Part shown: positions 1 through 11,579 of the stretch, piece by piece
Position numbering within the stretch: the first letter of the stretch is position 1
Layout of the letters: every line of letters begins with the position of its first letter
Assembly (NCBI GenBank): GCA_026874595.1
Contig: CM049322.1
Location: 33,558,340-33,622,339, forward strand
Length of the DNA: 64,000 nt
Direction: 5' to 3'
Origin: Sipunculus nudus
Taxonomy: Eukaryota; Annelida; Sipuncula; Golfingiida; Sipunculidae
Translations under genes and position numbers: made by a program
Notes under the pieces: generated by a model
What the model was told of the DNA's origin: nothing
What the model saw: only the letters and a program-made list of their open reading frames with translations
Databases searched by the model: none

Positions 1-1029
1 TCTTGTACTGAATCTGGTATGTAATGCAAAGTTAGCTATTTTATTTGTTAATGTTAGAAATAATCATGTGTATAACAACTAATGTAGCGCTGAGAGGCTT
101 CTCAGAGGCCAAGGAATAAGGATTTGCAATTTCCCAAAACTTGGTCCTTGTAGATCCTCTTGTGGTATTCGGTCAGAATTTAAAAAGATGTGGCTTTATC
201 TGGGAACGCCTGGTTTAACACACATGGAGATATATTTCGTTCATCCTATATATTACGTGTCAGACTCTATCTGCTTCAAAATCATTGCAACAACGGCCCG
301 ATACTGTAATAATACTGTAAACCAAATTTATTTATTTTTTATACTTTTTTAAAGTATCCTCCACAAAGTAAAAAGGTCCATTACTATTTTACTGCAAGGA
401 TTGCTTTGTTTAATCTGTTGTGCCGGGAAGGTGTATTGGTCAAATTTCGCAAGGTACCTGTTATATTGACCACGATTCTCAGAAAAGATTTACACAATAA
501 AAAGGTGTGGAACTTAATAAAGCACGTAATTATACTTATAAACACACAAATACAATTGTTCAACCTGCGATTGGATATAAACTAAACACTCGGAATATAC
601 ACATGACGAAGGTTTACTAATAACCTTAAATAAGTATGCACTCGCATATTATATTATTATATATCACACAAAGTACAGTCATTTTGTCACCGTAACCTTG
701 GATGCATATAAAAAAATCTATTTAACGTTTAGTTATTTTGTAACTTATTTAAATAAAAAAAGTTTTTTTAAAGATGTCAGATATTTCGGAAAGCTCATAT
801 ATATTATGCTTTTATGCAAAACATTGTTGGATGAAAATATGCCATGAATTAACAGAAAAAAAGCTATACTTCTCATAAATAAAACAAAATTCTACAAAAG
901 TGCTTGACTGAGACATTTAATCCATTATATATCCGCAAAAGCAAAACTGTTCAAGGATTAAACAAAAGTTGGCACATATATAGAAGAGTTGGGACAAATA
1001 TAGAAGAGCTTGCTTTGGTCTATTTCAAG

Positions 1030-1226
1030 ATTTATTGTGTGTTCGCCTGTTAGACGGAGAAGCGGAGGACGGTAACAAACTTGCCCTGGACACTAGAGAA
1101 TTGATGAAGGTTTTAGGCAGGGACGATGTCAGATATAAACCTGTCGTACTCGTCTATGTGGCTGGATCATTCAGAACGGGAAAGTCATTTCTCCTCAATT
1201 ACCTTATTCGGTATCTGAAAGCCCTG
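1030..1226 (+). CDS. Exon of a GB1/RHD3-type GTPase (atlastin/GBP/RNF112-like), P-loop exon
   Basis: Internal exon of 197 bases between an AG acceptor (TATTTCAAG) and a strong donor (CTG|GTAAGT). It enters with two bases completing a codon and ends in phase 0. The 65 complete codons contain VAGSFRTGKSFLLNYLIRY, which has the G1/P-loop GxxxxGKS and the following FLLNYLxRY helix typical of the guanylate-binding protein, atlastin and RNF112 families. The preceding stretch (ELMKVLGRDDVRYKPVVLVY) fits the region just before the P-loop in atlastin-like proteins. The first exons would lie to the left of the window. The later G-domain exons (TTGI, DTQG, RD motifs) are not clearly visible downstream, so the gene is partial here or the exon is an orphan duplicate. 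Family members hydrolyse GTP for membrane fusion or cell-autonomous immunity; which subfamily this is cannot be decided from one exon. Confidence 0.75.
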
Positions 1227-1535
1227 GTAAGTGGTGATAGATATGTTTAATTTCAATGATTCAGTATGCGGAATAAAATATAATTCACTCTGTTATCTTT
1301 TGAGGGGGGTATAAAAGAATTGTATCACATCAATGGTACACTGAAAACATAAGGTTGTCAAATGGGTGTATCTAAAACAACAACCGAAGTTGTCAAATTA
1401 TCAATTTGACAACCCCCTCTAGGGTTGTCACAAAGGGTTGCCAAATGTTTGCTGTGAAAACCCATGGGTTGTCATGGACCTGTCAGGTCTTTCCGTATTC
1501 ACTCTTTCTCACTCTCTGTTGTTTGTCTCTTTCTT

Positions 1536-1607
<72 letters not shown>

Positions 1608-1885
1608 TTATATATTATATATATGTTATAATTATAACAGATATTTTCAAGTAGAGAGTATATTTTTTTTCAAACCAAGCGGTTTGAAACTTGTGTAACT
1701 TGTGACACGTGTATTTGTCTGCAATAGTTTTACGACTGATTATTCCTTACAATGTGGACAGAGTTCTATCGGGGTATGTTTTAGTGTTCACATAAAGAGT
1801 CAACGTGTAGCTTTATTGTATCTACATCCTCCCCGCTTTCTCTCTGGCAATGAATATACGTCAAATGTTAAGGAAGGGTTAGTGA
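1227..1885. other. Intron-like sequence with a (CT)n(AT)n microsatellite
   Basis: Non-coding sequence directly after the GTPase exon. It contains a CT dinucleotide run (about 1536-1560) followed by an AT run (about 1561-1602), plus several short copies of the phrase GGTTGTCA/TTGTCAAA around 1350-1470. The reading frames here are microsatellite translations. Confidence 0.6.
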
Positions 1886-2073
1886 CATTACGTAATTACC
1901 TCCCGAAGCATTCTCATCACAACATCAACCACGGAGAAAACCAAGATCGGACTTGCGGGCACCGACTTTAAATCCCGCTTCAGGAACCAGAAGAAATCAT
2001 TCAGCCACCTCAAGTACGGTAAAGACTCGGAACTCTCAAAATGCATTTGGCTCCAACATAAAATGAACACTTC

Positions 2074-2080
<7 letters not shown>
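1886..2080 (+). pseudogene. 3' fragment of a Penelope-like element: GIY-YIG endonuclease relic
   Basis: Open frame of 64 codons ending at TAA (2078-2080). It contains KIGLAGTDFKSRFRNQKKSF and, shortly after, KDSELSKCIW. The order xIGL(T/A)xxxFKxRxxNHxxSF ... (S/T)ELSKxIW is the signature of the GIY-YIG endonuclease domain at the C-terminus of Penelope-like retroelements. The usual His of the NHxxSF motif is Gln here. No reverse transcriptase domain is readable upstream, so this is a 5'-truncated copy. The stop codon runs straight into a 33-base poly(A). Family assignment rests on motif recognition only; a related GIY-YIG gene is the main alternative. Confidence 0.6.

Positions 2081-2111
<31 letters not shown>
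2079..2111 (+). repeat. 33-base poly(A) tract
   Basis: Uninterrupted A run that begins inside the stop codon of the GIY-YIG relic and is followed by ATGACGGGTCC. It looks like the 3' tail of a retrotransposed copy. Confidence 0.8.
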
Positions 2112-2113
<2 letters not shown>

Positions 2114-2271
2114 ACGGGTCCTCAAGCGCGTCTCCCCTGGAAAGCCCCAAGTGGGAGTAACAATCTTTGCCCTAAAAAAAGGTCCAAAATGCAGATATAA
2201 TCATAATCCCAATACCCTCCCACATGGGAGTGCTTCGGCACATAATTACATGTCACCAACCTTTCCTAATC

Positions 2272-2274
<3 letters not shown>

Positions 2275-2333
<59 letters not shown>

Positions 2334-2401
2334 GTGCCAGAGAATAATCTCTCACACCAACACACCCACACATAAATTATATATATATATATATATATAT
2401 G
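2275..2401. repeat. Two (AT)n microsatellites
   Basis: Long AT run at about 2276-2328 and a shorter one at about 2376-2401, separated by a CACA-rich linker. ORFs crossing them on both strands are artefacts. Confidence 0.9.
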
Positions 2402-4640
2402 TTTATGTAATAAACCTTCATATCCCTTTCCTCTTTCTCTCTTTCCCTCTATATGTATGTGTGTGTGTCTGTAGCACACTTCAGGTCATATGATTTTCCC
2501 GTGCTATAATTCCATTGTCACAGTTAAATGATAGGCCTATAATTCATATTAACGCGGAAATATATATTCTGCTGATGCTGAAATCCAATGTACAGATCGG
2601 GCAATCAAATTCATAACCGTCCTTGTTTGGCTGTTCTTAAAAAATGTAAATCACCCCTACAATGTATTAATATTTAAGATTTGCATGGAAAATTCAAAGT
2701 CTTGAACCGGTTGAATGGAACGCTTTGTTATCTATTAATCAAAAACTGAATAAGTCAGTCCATACATAAATGGCAGGGCCATACTAAACTCATTTAAAAT
2801 AATATCATGTGTTGCCTTTGATGACAGAAATATAATTCAGCAGCCCCTTTTCCGGTCAGCCTCATTAGCTTTTTTTGTGTCCTTTCACAACAAACGTCAC
2901 ATTTCAGCATGTACACCACATGAACAAGAACTTATCACATTATTTATTTTACAGAATCCCAAATGGAAATAAAAGATTGCCACTATAGGAATTAAGTCTC
3001 AGCAAAGCACTTTATTGCATTGACATATCCAGTTTAGCCACTACGTGCGTCATCATTTCAACTCCGTCACAGACTTTAAGCAGTGCTTCGAATTTATTAT
3101 TTAATAGGAAATGTTCATGCTTATTCCGCGGTTCGATAAATTTCATTTAAAAAAATAATAATGGTTTACCTGTACGATTTATTTTGTTATACAATATATT
3201 TAAACCCTACACATTGAGGTACGTTTAAAGATTCAAGCTAACTGCAGCCGCAACCTTCAGAAGGAAAATGCAAGAAATGAAAGGAAAATATGGCAACCAT
3301 TTCTTAATATGTCGTAAATCAGTATTTTTTTGAAAATCTATCCATTTCCCGCATATAGCAGTGTGGAGGTAAGAGAACAATGCTGACTTTTAATAATTGT
3401 AATCGATGGCAAAATTATTGTTCAAAACATGCAGACTCTTTTATATTATTTTAACAGTTTAATATTTAACAATAAATAAAACAGTGACCTTTTGAAAACT
3501 ATGAAATTCTCAATAACAGTTGCAATTTGTAGATATACGGTCTTACATACAATTCATCCTCTGTTTTAACATTGATCAATTATATTCACCACCGTAAACA
3601 GTAAACTAAAATGACGGTGTTGATATATAACGGCGTTGACAAACAGATATGATATTTATTCAAAGACACAACCCACCCTAATGGCAGCACCTTGGATCGG
3701 ACCCGGTTCGCCAGCGGAGGAAGCCGAGCTTTTTACCACTCAGATGTCCAGGTCCCCCATGGCGGGTCCAGCAACAGAGAACAACTCTGCTTTTGACCAG
3801 TAATTTCAGTTGGGAGCATCGAATTTAAATATATGCGCATTCATTTGTATGTTGGGTTAATTAAGCAAATATCATTCAAATAAATGGTGCAATTTTACAG
3901 GCCACTGTTGGTCCAAAGGTCACTGGTGGTGAAACTTAAGATCTCCTAAAATTTATTATTGTTCATAGGTACCAGAGGTTATCGATTGTTCTGGCGTCCG
4001 TAGTAGCGAACTGCAAGTCCTTATTTTTTTTGTAAAGAAATGTTTTACGCCATAGGTCTAATTTTAATAAAATAGAATCAAATATATAAATTTATAAGAA
4101 AAAAAAAATATTACAAATGACAAACATCAACTGTCTGTTGGATCTGTCCTCTCCTGAAACGATGCAGTGCTTCTATCGCAAGCCCCTCACACTTCAGCTT
4201 CTTAAGGCTTTTATAAGCGACATCTATGTTGATTGAAGATTATATTGTTTCATGACCCCGTCACGGATTTGAGACAGGGCCCTTGGGCCAAGCTGCAGGC
4301 CTGTTCCACAAAACTTGCATCGTTAACTGTCCTTTAAAAAATGCCCTGTATATGCTTCTCTTATAAGAAAGTTATAAAATGAACATTTCATGTCACACCG
4401 TCTGACTAATATTTTTTTTATATTCATATATGCCCTCTTGATAAGTCTTACCTTTGTCCACAACATAAATACCTACATCACAGGAGGCCTTATCCGAATA
4501 TATCACAAACCTCATACATGTAAAAGTATCTAGCTATGTTGTAATTATATATACGTGTTCCTCTTTATGCTGAGAACCGTTAGTAATAGAAGGCTTACTG
4601 GTCAATATACTAGTTACTATAATACTGTACTGTTTGGTAC
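2402..4640. other. Gene-free AT-rich stretch
   Basis: I see no exon with convincing coding character and flanking splice sites. A GC-richer patch at about 3660-3790 resembles a tRNA-related repeat on the minus strand but is too degraded to call. Confidence 0.5.
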
Positions 4641-4853
4641 AAACACAGACATAGAATATAGTTCTACTGAGGTTAATATGACATTTGTCAGGAATATAAC
4701 TAACATACTATCCCTGCATTTCGATTGGCCTGTAAATGGGTAGCACAAGATCGGCCCTCAGACATTACGGCCAGATCCCTGCCCCGCCGGAGTGCCTGAA
4801 CATCTATGTCTGAGAAACGCATTATAAGGCCCCCCGAGGATGCAAGTTTTTCG

Positions 4854-5120
4854 TCATTTTTGACAACGCCTCATCGCTTTGAAGTATCGTGTCACATCAA
4901 ATAAACCCGCTAGTCCTTTTAATAAGTTTCTTATCTCTCCAACGACACGTACCATGTGAGTGAAATATTCATTAATAACCATATAGATTCGTATATTGTT
5001 CTGCATGTATGGGAGATTTCTGCCTGCCGTCCGAGCATAGGCGGGTATGTCTGCCAAGGCATCTCTGATTGGCTGATTATGAGGGTAGCCGAAACACATG
5101 GTAGTGTTCACCTTCTTCAC
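4854..5120 (-). CDS. Unrecognised 88-codon ORF fragment
   Basis: Continuous minus-strand frame in a relatively GC-rich patch of the 4741-6492 insertion. The amino-acid mix is ordinary and not microsatellite-like (for example EIRNLLKGLAGLFDVTRYF). I do not recognise a family. The frame upstream is broken by a stop about 10 codons before the first Met. No convincing splice sites frame it. It may be a relic of the mobile element that carries it, or chance. Confidence 0.2.
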   Translation of the reverse strand: MKKVNTTMCFGYPHNQPIRDALADIPAYARTAGRNLPYMQNNIRIYMVINEYFTHMVRVVGEIRNLLKGLAGLFDVTRYFKAMRRCQK

Positions 5121-5912
5121 TAGAGGGCCTCACAGGGCAAAAACACGCTTGTTCTTGGCTAAGTTCATGCTAAAAATTGCGAAGTCTTGCACATGTCAGC
5201 GGAGAAGCAGTTCTCGTTGTATTTGATAGCTCCTCGGGATGAACGTCAATGACGCTCGTCCAGGTGTATGTGCGAAACCAATGTGTGTGTACTTCAAGCA
5301 TCACTCCCAGCAAAAAATCTGTGAGAGCGCTGGAGAATTCTCGGAGATTTCTAAAGCATTTTTATGCATTAATTATTAAAAAAATAAACTTTAGTACTAA
5401 TTGAAAAATTGTACCATATTACATTTCACATTTTTTCAATTGTTAAAATACCGATTTAATCAATAATACCAGCATAATTATTTTAGAGCTATCAGTGTAA
5501 ACTCTCTGTTGATTATCAGATAACATGACAATTAATTGTGAATTCTCAATTTGGATTTCAGGATGATATTTATAACTGTAAAATCATATTCATAATACGT
5601 GTATAATTAAAACAATATTTATGAATTTTATAATAACTGAATTTAAATTATTTGTCAATGTGCAAATAGCCCTTTAACAATTTATTTGTTTTAAGATGAT
5701 AATTTTGCAAATATTGATACTAATTATAATTCCAAACTTAAGATAAAATATATGAATTCAATACGAAAATCAATACTACCAATAAAGGAAAAAATAGAGA
5801 ACAAAGTAAACAGTGTCAATCTAATATTATTCTTATATAATTGATTATAAATTTATAATTTTGTTTAACATTTAATGATATGATGGTAAAGATAAAAGTA
5901 AGAATTCTTCAT

Positions 5913-5918
5913 ATTCTC

Positions 5919-5963
<45 letters not shown>

Positions 5964-5983
5964 ATTATTATTATTATTATTAT
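5913..5983. repeat. (CTT)n-(TTA)n microsatellite
   Basis: CTT trinucleotide run with one interruption, passing directly into a TTA run. Confidence 0.9.
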
Positions 5984-6445
5984 GAGTATAAACATCTTGG
6001 AAAGAAGACTGGAATCACTGGATTAATATTTTGTCCATTCGTTTTAAAATAAGCTCTAAATACGCAAGATTTAATTCTTTTCCAGTGGAAATTAATATAA
6101 GAGTAACGTGGTAAAGGTTATGATCGGCTATCAATGCATAAATAACCATGAACATCTCCCCAAAATATCTCCTGATCCTCCGACTTTTAGATTCTAATTA
6201 AGTCAGTCCCTCATACCGAGATCTCATTCACTTTTCATTGATCAGCATCTTGCCGCATGAGAGTACATGTTATAGGTCACACGACTTGTAAATGGAGACC
6301 TAATTGGTCAGGTCTGTGCATTCGGAAATTGTCTTTGATGGGAACGAAGTTTGGAAGGGTAAATAAAAAAATACCTACTGTATGCGGAATTATGGTTATA
6401 AAGCGTGGCCTGGTCTTGATGGACGGTCCTCAATTTGGCTTGTGT

Positions 6446-6479
6446 CACGACTCAGGAGGAGGACCTTAACTGAGTCGTG
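6446..6479. repeat. Perfect 10-bp hairpin
   Basis: CACGACTCAG (6446-6455) and CTGAGTCGTG (6470-6479) are exact reverse complements around a 14-base loop. It lies about 14 bases inside the right edge of the 4741-6492 insertion. Confidence 0.7.
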
Positions 6480-8002
6480 TTTGTCACGGCAAGTATGTGG
6501 GATGTAGTGCGCATTACCCCTCTGTCCACTGGGAAGAATGGAGTAGCGCAATCGGTTATGATTTAATGAGAGAGATAGAGAACAGAAACGCCATTGTACG
6601 AGCATGTGGAGGGATTCATTTTGGCAACACGGCACCTAAGATGATTTATATGTATTGACATTTTCATTATATTGGTTATAGCACTAAGGATATAAACGGT
6701 TCCCTGAATTGCCGTTTTCACGTCTCGGGTGGCTCCGTGATTCAAATGCCAAAAACTTGTGTGAGCAAGAATTTGAGCTGAAGAATGCAGAGTTTAGCTA
6801 CAGTAAAAGAATGTCGCATCCTGATCCGACACAAAGATTTTCATCGCTTTATGTTCCCCCTAAAAGTCCATACATTAACCTAATGGCAAATGTGGTACTG
6901 TGGATTTATGATAACATGTTATACACTTTTCTTGTATAAATAATAACATCAAATATTTTAAAGTGCCCTGGGTGTTATAATACATAATGGGACCGGTTTA
7001 AGGCAAAATGGTCTCATTATAAATAGCATGTCACCAGTGGTCAATAGTCATTTTAACGTACATACATCAGATTACATTAAATTCTGCATGTTATAGCCTC
7101 TCATCTATCAGGGATGTATTTTCTCTATCGTTCATGTTTTAACCTGGCGCCTGAAGCGACGTCTTTGTCAACTGAAACATTTGTTCTGTATTGATTTTCA
7201 CGTGTGAAGATAAACATATACAGCTAAACCTGTCATTTAATGTGATTATTGCACTTCGCACATACTGTACCGAATCATATATTTTCAATTATTCAGAAGT
7301 CTCGAACATAAAGCAGAGGGTGTGGGTTGTAGATAATTAATTCCTCCGATGCTGCCCTACCGTTTGGATATTATGGACACTGAATGTCAATTTCAAGTAC
7401 TTTTATATTGTATTATGTCTTGAAGCTTGCACTGAACAATATGATATGGTATGCAGGGATTACGATTGTTCGCCCTTTGTTTTTCTCTCCTTTCATCCTT
7501 TTATATGACCACCAAGTAGCGTGATTTTTATTCAGACGAAACTTTTGGTTTCATATCAACATACATATTATCCTCTGTTTAATTTTCTTTTTATTTCAGT
7601 CACCACAAAATTACCATATTTTTAAAGGTTACAAGCAAAGCAAGATTATGGTATCAGTCTGTGTCATAATAATATCTGAAAAGTATAATAAAACATAGGG
7701 GAAAAAAGAAATGAACACTAAGCACCTGAGAGTGATAAAAGCCTCCATCATTCCAAGCAGATCACTGAAGGTCGAAATAATTACACAAGAACTGCCCGTC
7801 AGGGTACAATTTTTTACTGACCAATGCACACAAGAAGATAAGATAAGATATTTATTAAGCCCATATAAAATACAGGAATTAGATTTGCTGAGGATGCATG
7901 AACCATCAGGAAATATGAAGTTGGCACCATCAAATTTATCCAAGGATGTACAAATTTGAAACAGAATAACTATTAGTTCAATTTAAAAGAAATTAATTAA
8001 AA

Positions 8003-10516
8003 CCAGTTGCCCATGGGTCATGACGCTCAGCTAAATTTGACTTTTTTATTAATGTTATATATTGTCTGTGAGAATAGCCTATGGTTAATATAACTATGTT
8101 GAAAATTGGTCCATATCTCGCAGAATATAGGTCACCATGACCCAATTTCAGGTTTCCAAGGAGAATTGCCAAGGGCTTCCCTCAATGTCATAATAGAAGA
8201 GTCTATTGCTAATGGAGACAATTTGTGCTCTGTCTGACTGCTTCTGACTAGTAGCTTGAAGAATATAGGTCACCATGACCTTATTTTAAATTTCAAAGGA
8301 GATTTGCCCAGCACCTAGGCCTAGTGCATACAGTTTGTACCCATTTGACATTAGAGGTACTCAAATCATGTTTCGGCCTGTCACATGCAGGTTTCCAGTG
8401 GGATTTGCCAAGATCTTCCTGGATGATGTGTTGGGAGATTTAAGGGCGTAAGGATACAATTTGTGCCCTATCTGACTGTATTTGACATGTATTATATAGA
8501 ATTAAGTTACCTCATTTCAGGATTCAAAGAGGACTTGCAAAATACCTCGCTAAACCTTTCAATATAAGGTTTAAAGGAAAATAGATACACCTTGTCTGTC
8601 TGGATGCTCGAATTTATATGTTTTTCGCTCAGAGCGCTAAGAATATATATAGCCTGTGCACAATAACATAATTTCTAGTTTTCCAAAGAGATTTTGCCTA
8701 TAACCTCCCTGGATGTTGCTTTAGAAGATTCTAGGCCTAATAAATACAATTTGTGCCCATCTGACTTTCAGGGGGCTCATATGACATGTACCTTTATCCT
8801 TGCAGGTTGCAGAAAATAGCTCACAGTGACCTATTTTTTTCTGTTTCAAAGGACATTTGTCTGAGACATCCCTGGATATTATGTTATAATATTAAAGGCC
8901 AACTGGATACAGCCTGTACCAAATCTTACTGTCTGGGTGCTCACAATCATGTTTTGGCCCGTACGTCACAAAATATAGGTCATAATGACCCAATTTCGGG
9001 TTTTGAATGAGACTTTCCCAGGATCTCCCTGAAATCAATGTCGGAAGATTCTAGGCCTAATGTATACAATTTGTGCCCGTCTAACTGTTTGGGTGCTTAT
9101 ATGACATCTTTTCCTATAGGTCGCTAAATGTAGGTCTTGTTGACCTTATTTCATGTTTTCAAGAACATTTGCAAAGGACGTCTCAGAATTTACATTAGAA
9201 GATTCTAGGCCTAACAGATACAATTTGGGCCCTGTTAACGGACGGATGGACGGTTGATAGGTGCAAAATATTGATTTCAGTGACCTAATTTTAGGTTTCC
9301 TAGGAAATTTGCCTAAGACCTCCCTGAATGTTATGTTAGAAGATTCTAGGCCTAATGGAAACAATGTGTGCCTAGTTTTACTGTCTGGTTGCACAAAACA
9401 ATTTTTTTTTCAGCCCACTGGTCACGAAATATAGGTCACCATTTTCCTAGGATCTCCCGGAATTTTATGTTTGAAGATTCTAGGCCTAATGGATACAAAT
9501 TGTGCCCCGTCTGACTGTTTGGGTTTTTATATGACATCTTTCCCCTAAGGTCGCAAAATATAAGTCATGGTGACCTTATTTCAGATTTTTAAGAATATTT
9601 GCCAAGGACGTCTCAGAATTTACATTAGAAGATTCTAGGCCTAACAGATGCAATTTGTGCCCTGTCTGATTCTCTAGGTGCTTAAATCCTGTTTTCGGCC
9701 CGTAGGTCACAAAATATAGGTCACCATGACCTAATTTCAGGTTTCCAATGAGATTTGCCTAGAACCTCCAAGGACGTTGCGTTAGAAGATTCTAGGCCTA
9801 ACAGATACGATCTGTGCCCATCTAACATTCAGGGTGCTCAAAAATCACGTTTCGGCCTGTAAGTCACAAAATAAAGGTCACCATGACCTCATTTAAGGTT
9901 TCAAAGGAAATTTGCCTAGAACCTCCCAATATATTGTGTTAGAAGATAGATAGGCCTAATAAATACGATTTGTCCCATCTAACATTCAGGGTGTTTATAT
10001 GACCTCTTTTCCTAGAGGTCGCAGAATATAGGTCACAGTGACCTAATTTCAGGTTTCCAAGGATATTTGCCTAGTAACTCCCAGGATATTGTGTTAGAAA
10101 ATTCTATGCCTAACAGATACAATTTGTCCCCATCTAACATTCAGGGTATTTATATGACTTCTTTACCCTATAGGTCGCAGAAAATAGGACACAGTGATCT
10201 TATTTAAGGTTTCCAAGGACATTTGCCTAGGACCTTCCTTAATGTCACGTTAGGGAATTCTAAGTTTTATGGATACAATTTTGCCCCTTCTGACTGTCTG
10301 GGTGCTAAAATTCATGTTTACGGCCCGTTGGTCACAAAATATTGGTCACCATGACGTAATTTCAGAATTCCGAGGAGATCTGCCTAGGACCTCTCTGGAT
10401 GTACGGTTAGAAGTTTCTAGGTCTAACGGTTACGATTTGTGCCCTGTTAACGAACGGACGGACGCCGGGCAAAAGGTGATCACTATAGCTCAGATGTTTT
10501 ACAGTCAACTGAGCTA
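8003..10516 (-). mobile_element. Satellite-bearing mobile element (pearl/Helentron-like), copy at A/B junction
   Basis: Read on the minus strand it begins TTTTAGCTCAGTTGACTG, continues with CATCTGAGCTATAGTGATC, holds a tandem array of about 155-165-bp units, and ends with GCTGAGCGTCATGACCCATG. The ends are set by comparison with block A-B copies 2 and 3, which lack it (empty sites at about 41345 and 56394). Each unit carries an AGGTCAnnnTGACCT palindrome and the phrase GATTCTAGGCCTAA. The architecture (fixed ends, a 3' end with a short palindrome, central ~160-bp satellite, no ORF) matches what is known of bivalve pearl and Helitron-associated non-autonomous elements; that family link is from memory. 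It codes for no protein. Confidence 0.7.
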
Positions 10517-11025
10517 AAAAGGCTTCATGCGTCATTCTGGACTTGATGTGAAAGGTTTCCTGGCTATTTTACATACCTGTGACCACATCCGATTGATGGT
10601 ATAACGAGCAATTGATCTATCCAGGAATTCCATGTGACCTTAATCGAATATTCATTCAATGGATAATTATGAGCATTAGACTAACGAGCAACTAATAATC
10701 TGACCTTAAACATTGTTAAGCGTCAATTATCTGACAAAAACAAAATTTTGCATAATTTGACAGAGCTCTGTCAAACAGGACACGTGTAGTCTATACCAGT
10801 ACCAACGACGGCACGTTATCCGGGATATTCTTTTATACAAAGGAGACAGTATTACAAGTTTTAGACTATAGGTTGCAGGAGCCATTCCTCAGACTACCGA
10901 GTGAATAATAATGTCTTTCCTTGCACGTAATTCGTATGAGACAAATCATCCAAAATATTGCAAGATATTTCCCAATGACTGCGATATATTCAACAATAAT
11001 TATTGAGAACAGCGATACTAGTTGA

Positions 11026-11073
11026 TGACGTCAGTCAATGCGACGTCATAAGGCATCGACCTTTGTTACGTCA
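11026..11073. promoter_or_regulatory. Cluster of three CRE-like sites
   Basis: TGACGTCA (11026-11033, the full palindromic CREB/ATF site), CGACGTCAT (11041-11049) and TTACGTCA (11066-11073) lie within 48 bases. They are followed 30 bases later by an ATG in good context (ACCATGG, 11103). In block B copy 3 the matching sites and the ATG are mutated, so function, if any, is specific to this copy. No gene is clearly attached. Confidence 0.4.
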
Positions 11074-11524
11074 TTATTATGTTGTAAACAGCTCTCACTA
11101 CCATGGGCAGGAAGACCTTCTGTGAAGGAGCGTTTTGGGGTCTCATTATAATATTAAGGTTAAAAGGGTGGGGCATTTGGGCTGTGGTGGATCGGTCAAT
11201 TGTTGATTATTGGAGAGACCTTTTTACTCGCCATTCGCGTCACCTTTCGTTGCCGACTGGAACTTGGTGTTCCAGTTCATTTTATTTATTAGGAAAATTA
11301 TATTTTGTAAATATAAAAAGAAAAAATATTTTATCTTTATATGGTTTCATGTATCTGGCTTTCTTGACACAATACGAATTACTAAACCATAGGAACCATA
11401 CAACGCCCGTTACTGACAGTGTGCGTGAGCGTTCTAAAGATATAATGTCATGAATCAAAACATGACCTAAGAAGATCAGTTACACTTGTAACCAATGAAC
11501 AATCTGCTCATATTTCATATTAAC

Positions 11525-11527
<3 letters not shown>

Positions 11528-11576
<49 letters not shown>
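11528..11576. repeat. (AT)n microsatellite, block B copy 1
   Basis: Same locus as the AT runs at 41783-41856 and 57367-57427 in the other B copies, with different lengths. Confidence 0.9.

Positions 11577-11579
<3 letters not shown>

Larger units (their letters stand above)
4741..6492. mobile_element. 1.75-kb insertion in block A copy 1
   Basis: Absent from the other two copies of block A. It is flanked by imperfect 9-base direct repeats, GTAAATGGG (4732-4740) and GTATGTGGG (6493-6501), which would fit a target-site duplication. It contains an unrecognised minus-strand ORF, a CTT/TTA microsatellite and a 10-bp perfect hairpin near the right end. I see no terminal inverted repeats and no transposase. 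Loss from both other copies is possible but less simple. Confidence 0.5.
4641..8002 (+). repeat. Duplicated block A, copy 1 (split by an insertion)
   Basis: The stretches 4641-4740 and 6493-8002 are collinear with 39785-41345 and 54880-56394. Shared landmarks are CCCTGCATTtCGATTGGCC, the GGTTATGATTTAAT stretch, TTGCCGAATTCACGTCT-like sequence, and ATGAACACTAA near the right end. Block A copies 2 and 3 lack 4741-6492. No intact gene is visible; ORFs in this block are not conserved between the copies. Confidence 0.75.

Noticed and set aside
1406-2493. Several ORFs of 60-90 codons rich in Tyr-Ile or Ser-Leu
   Set aside because: They read through (CT)n and (AT)n microsatellites on one or both strands.
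3660-3790. tRNA-derived SINE fragment on the minus strand
   Set aside because: A box B-like GGGTCCGATCC and a TGAGTGGT phrase are present, but spacing and body do not match the other SINEs; too weak to list.
7629-7943. 104-codon minus-strand ORF in block A
   Set aside because: The frame is not kept in block A copies 2 and 3, and it has no family resemblance. The similarity between copies is nucleotide-level duplication.
11103-11453. 116-codon ORF starting in good Kozak context after the CRE cluster
   Set aside because: Copy 3 has no ATG and a different frame, the second half is low-complexity and lysine/tyrosine-rich from AT-rich DNA, and no family is recognised; kept only as a regulatory observation.
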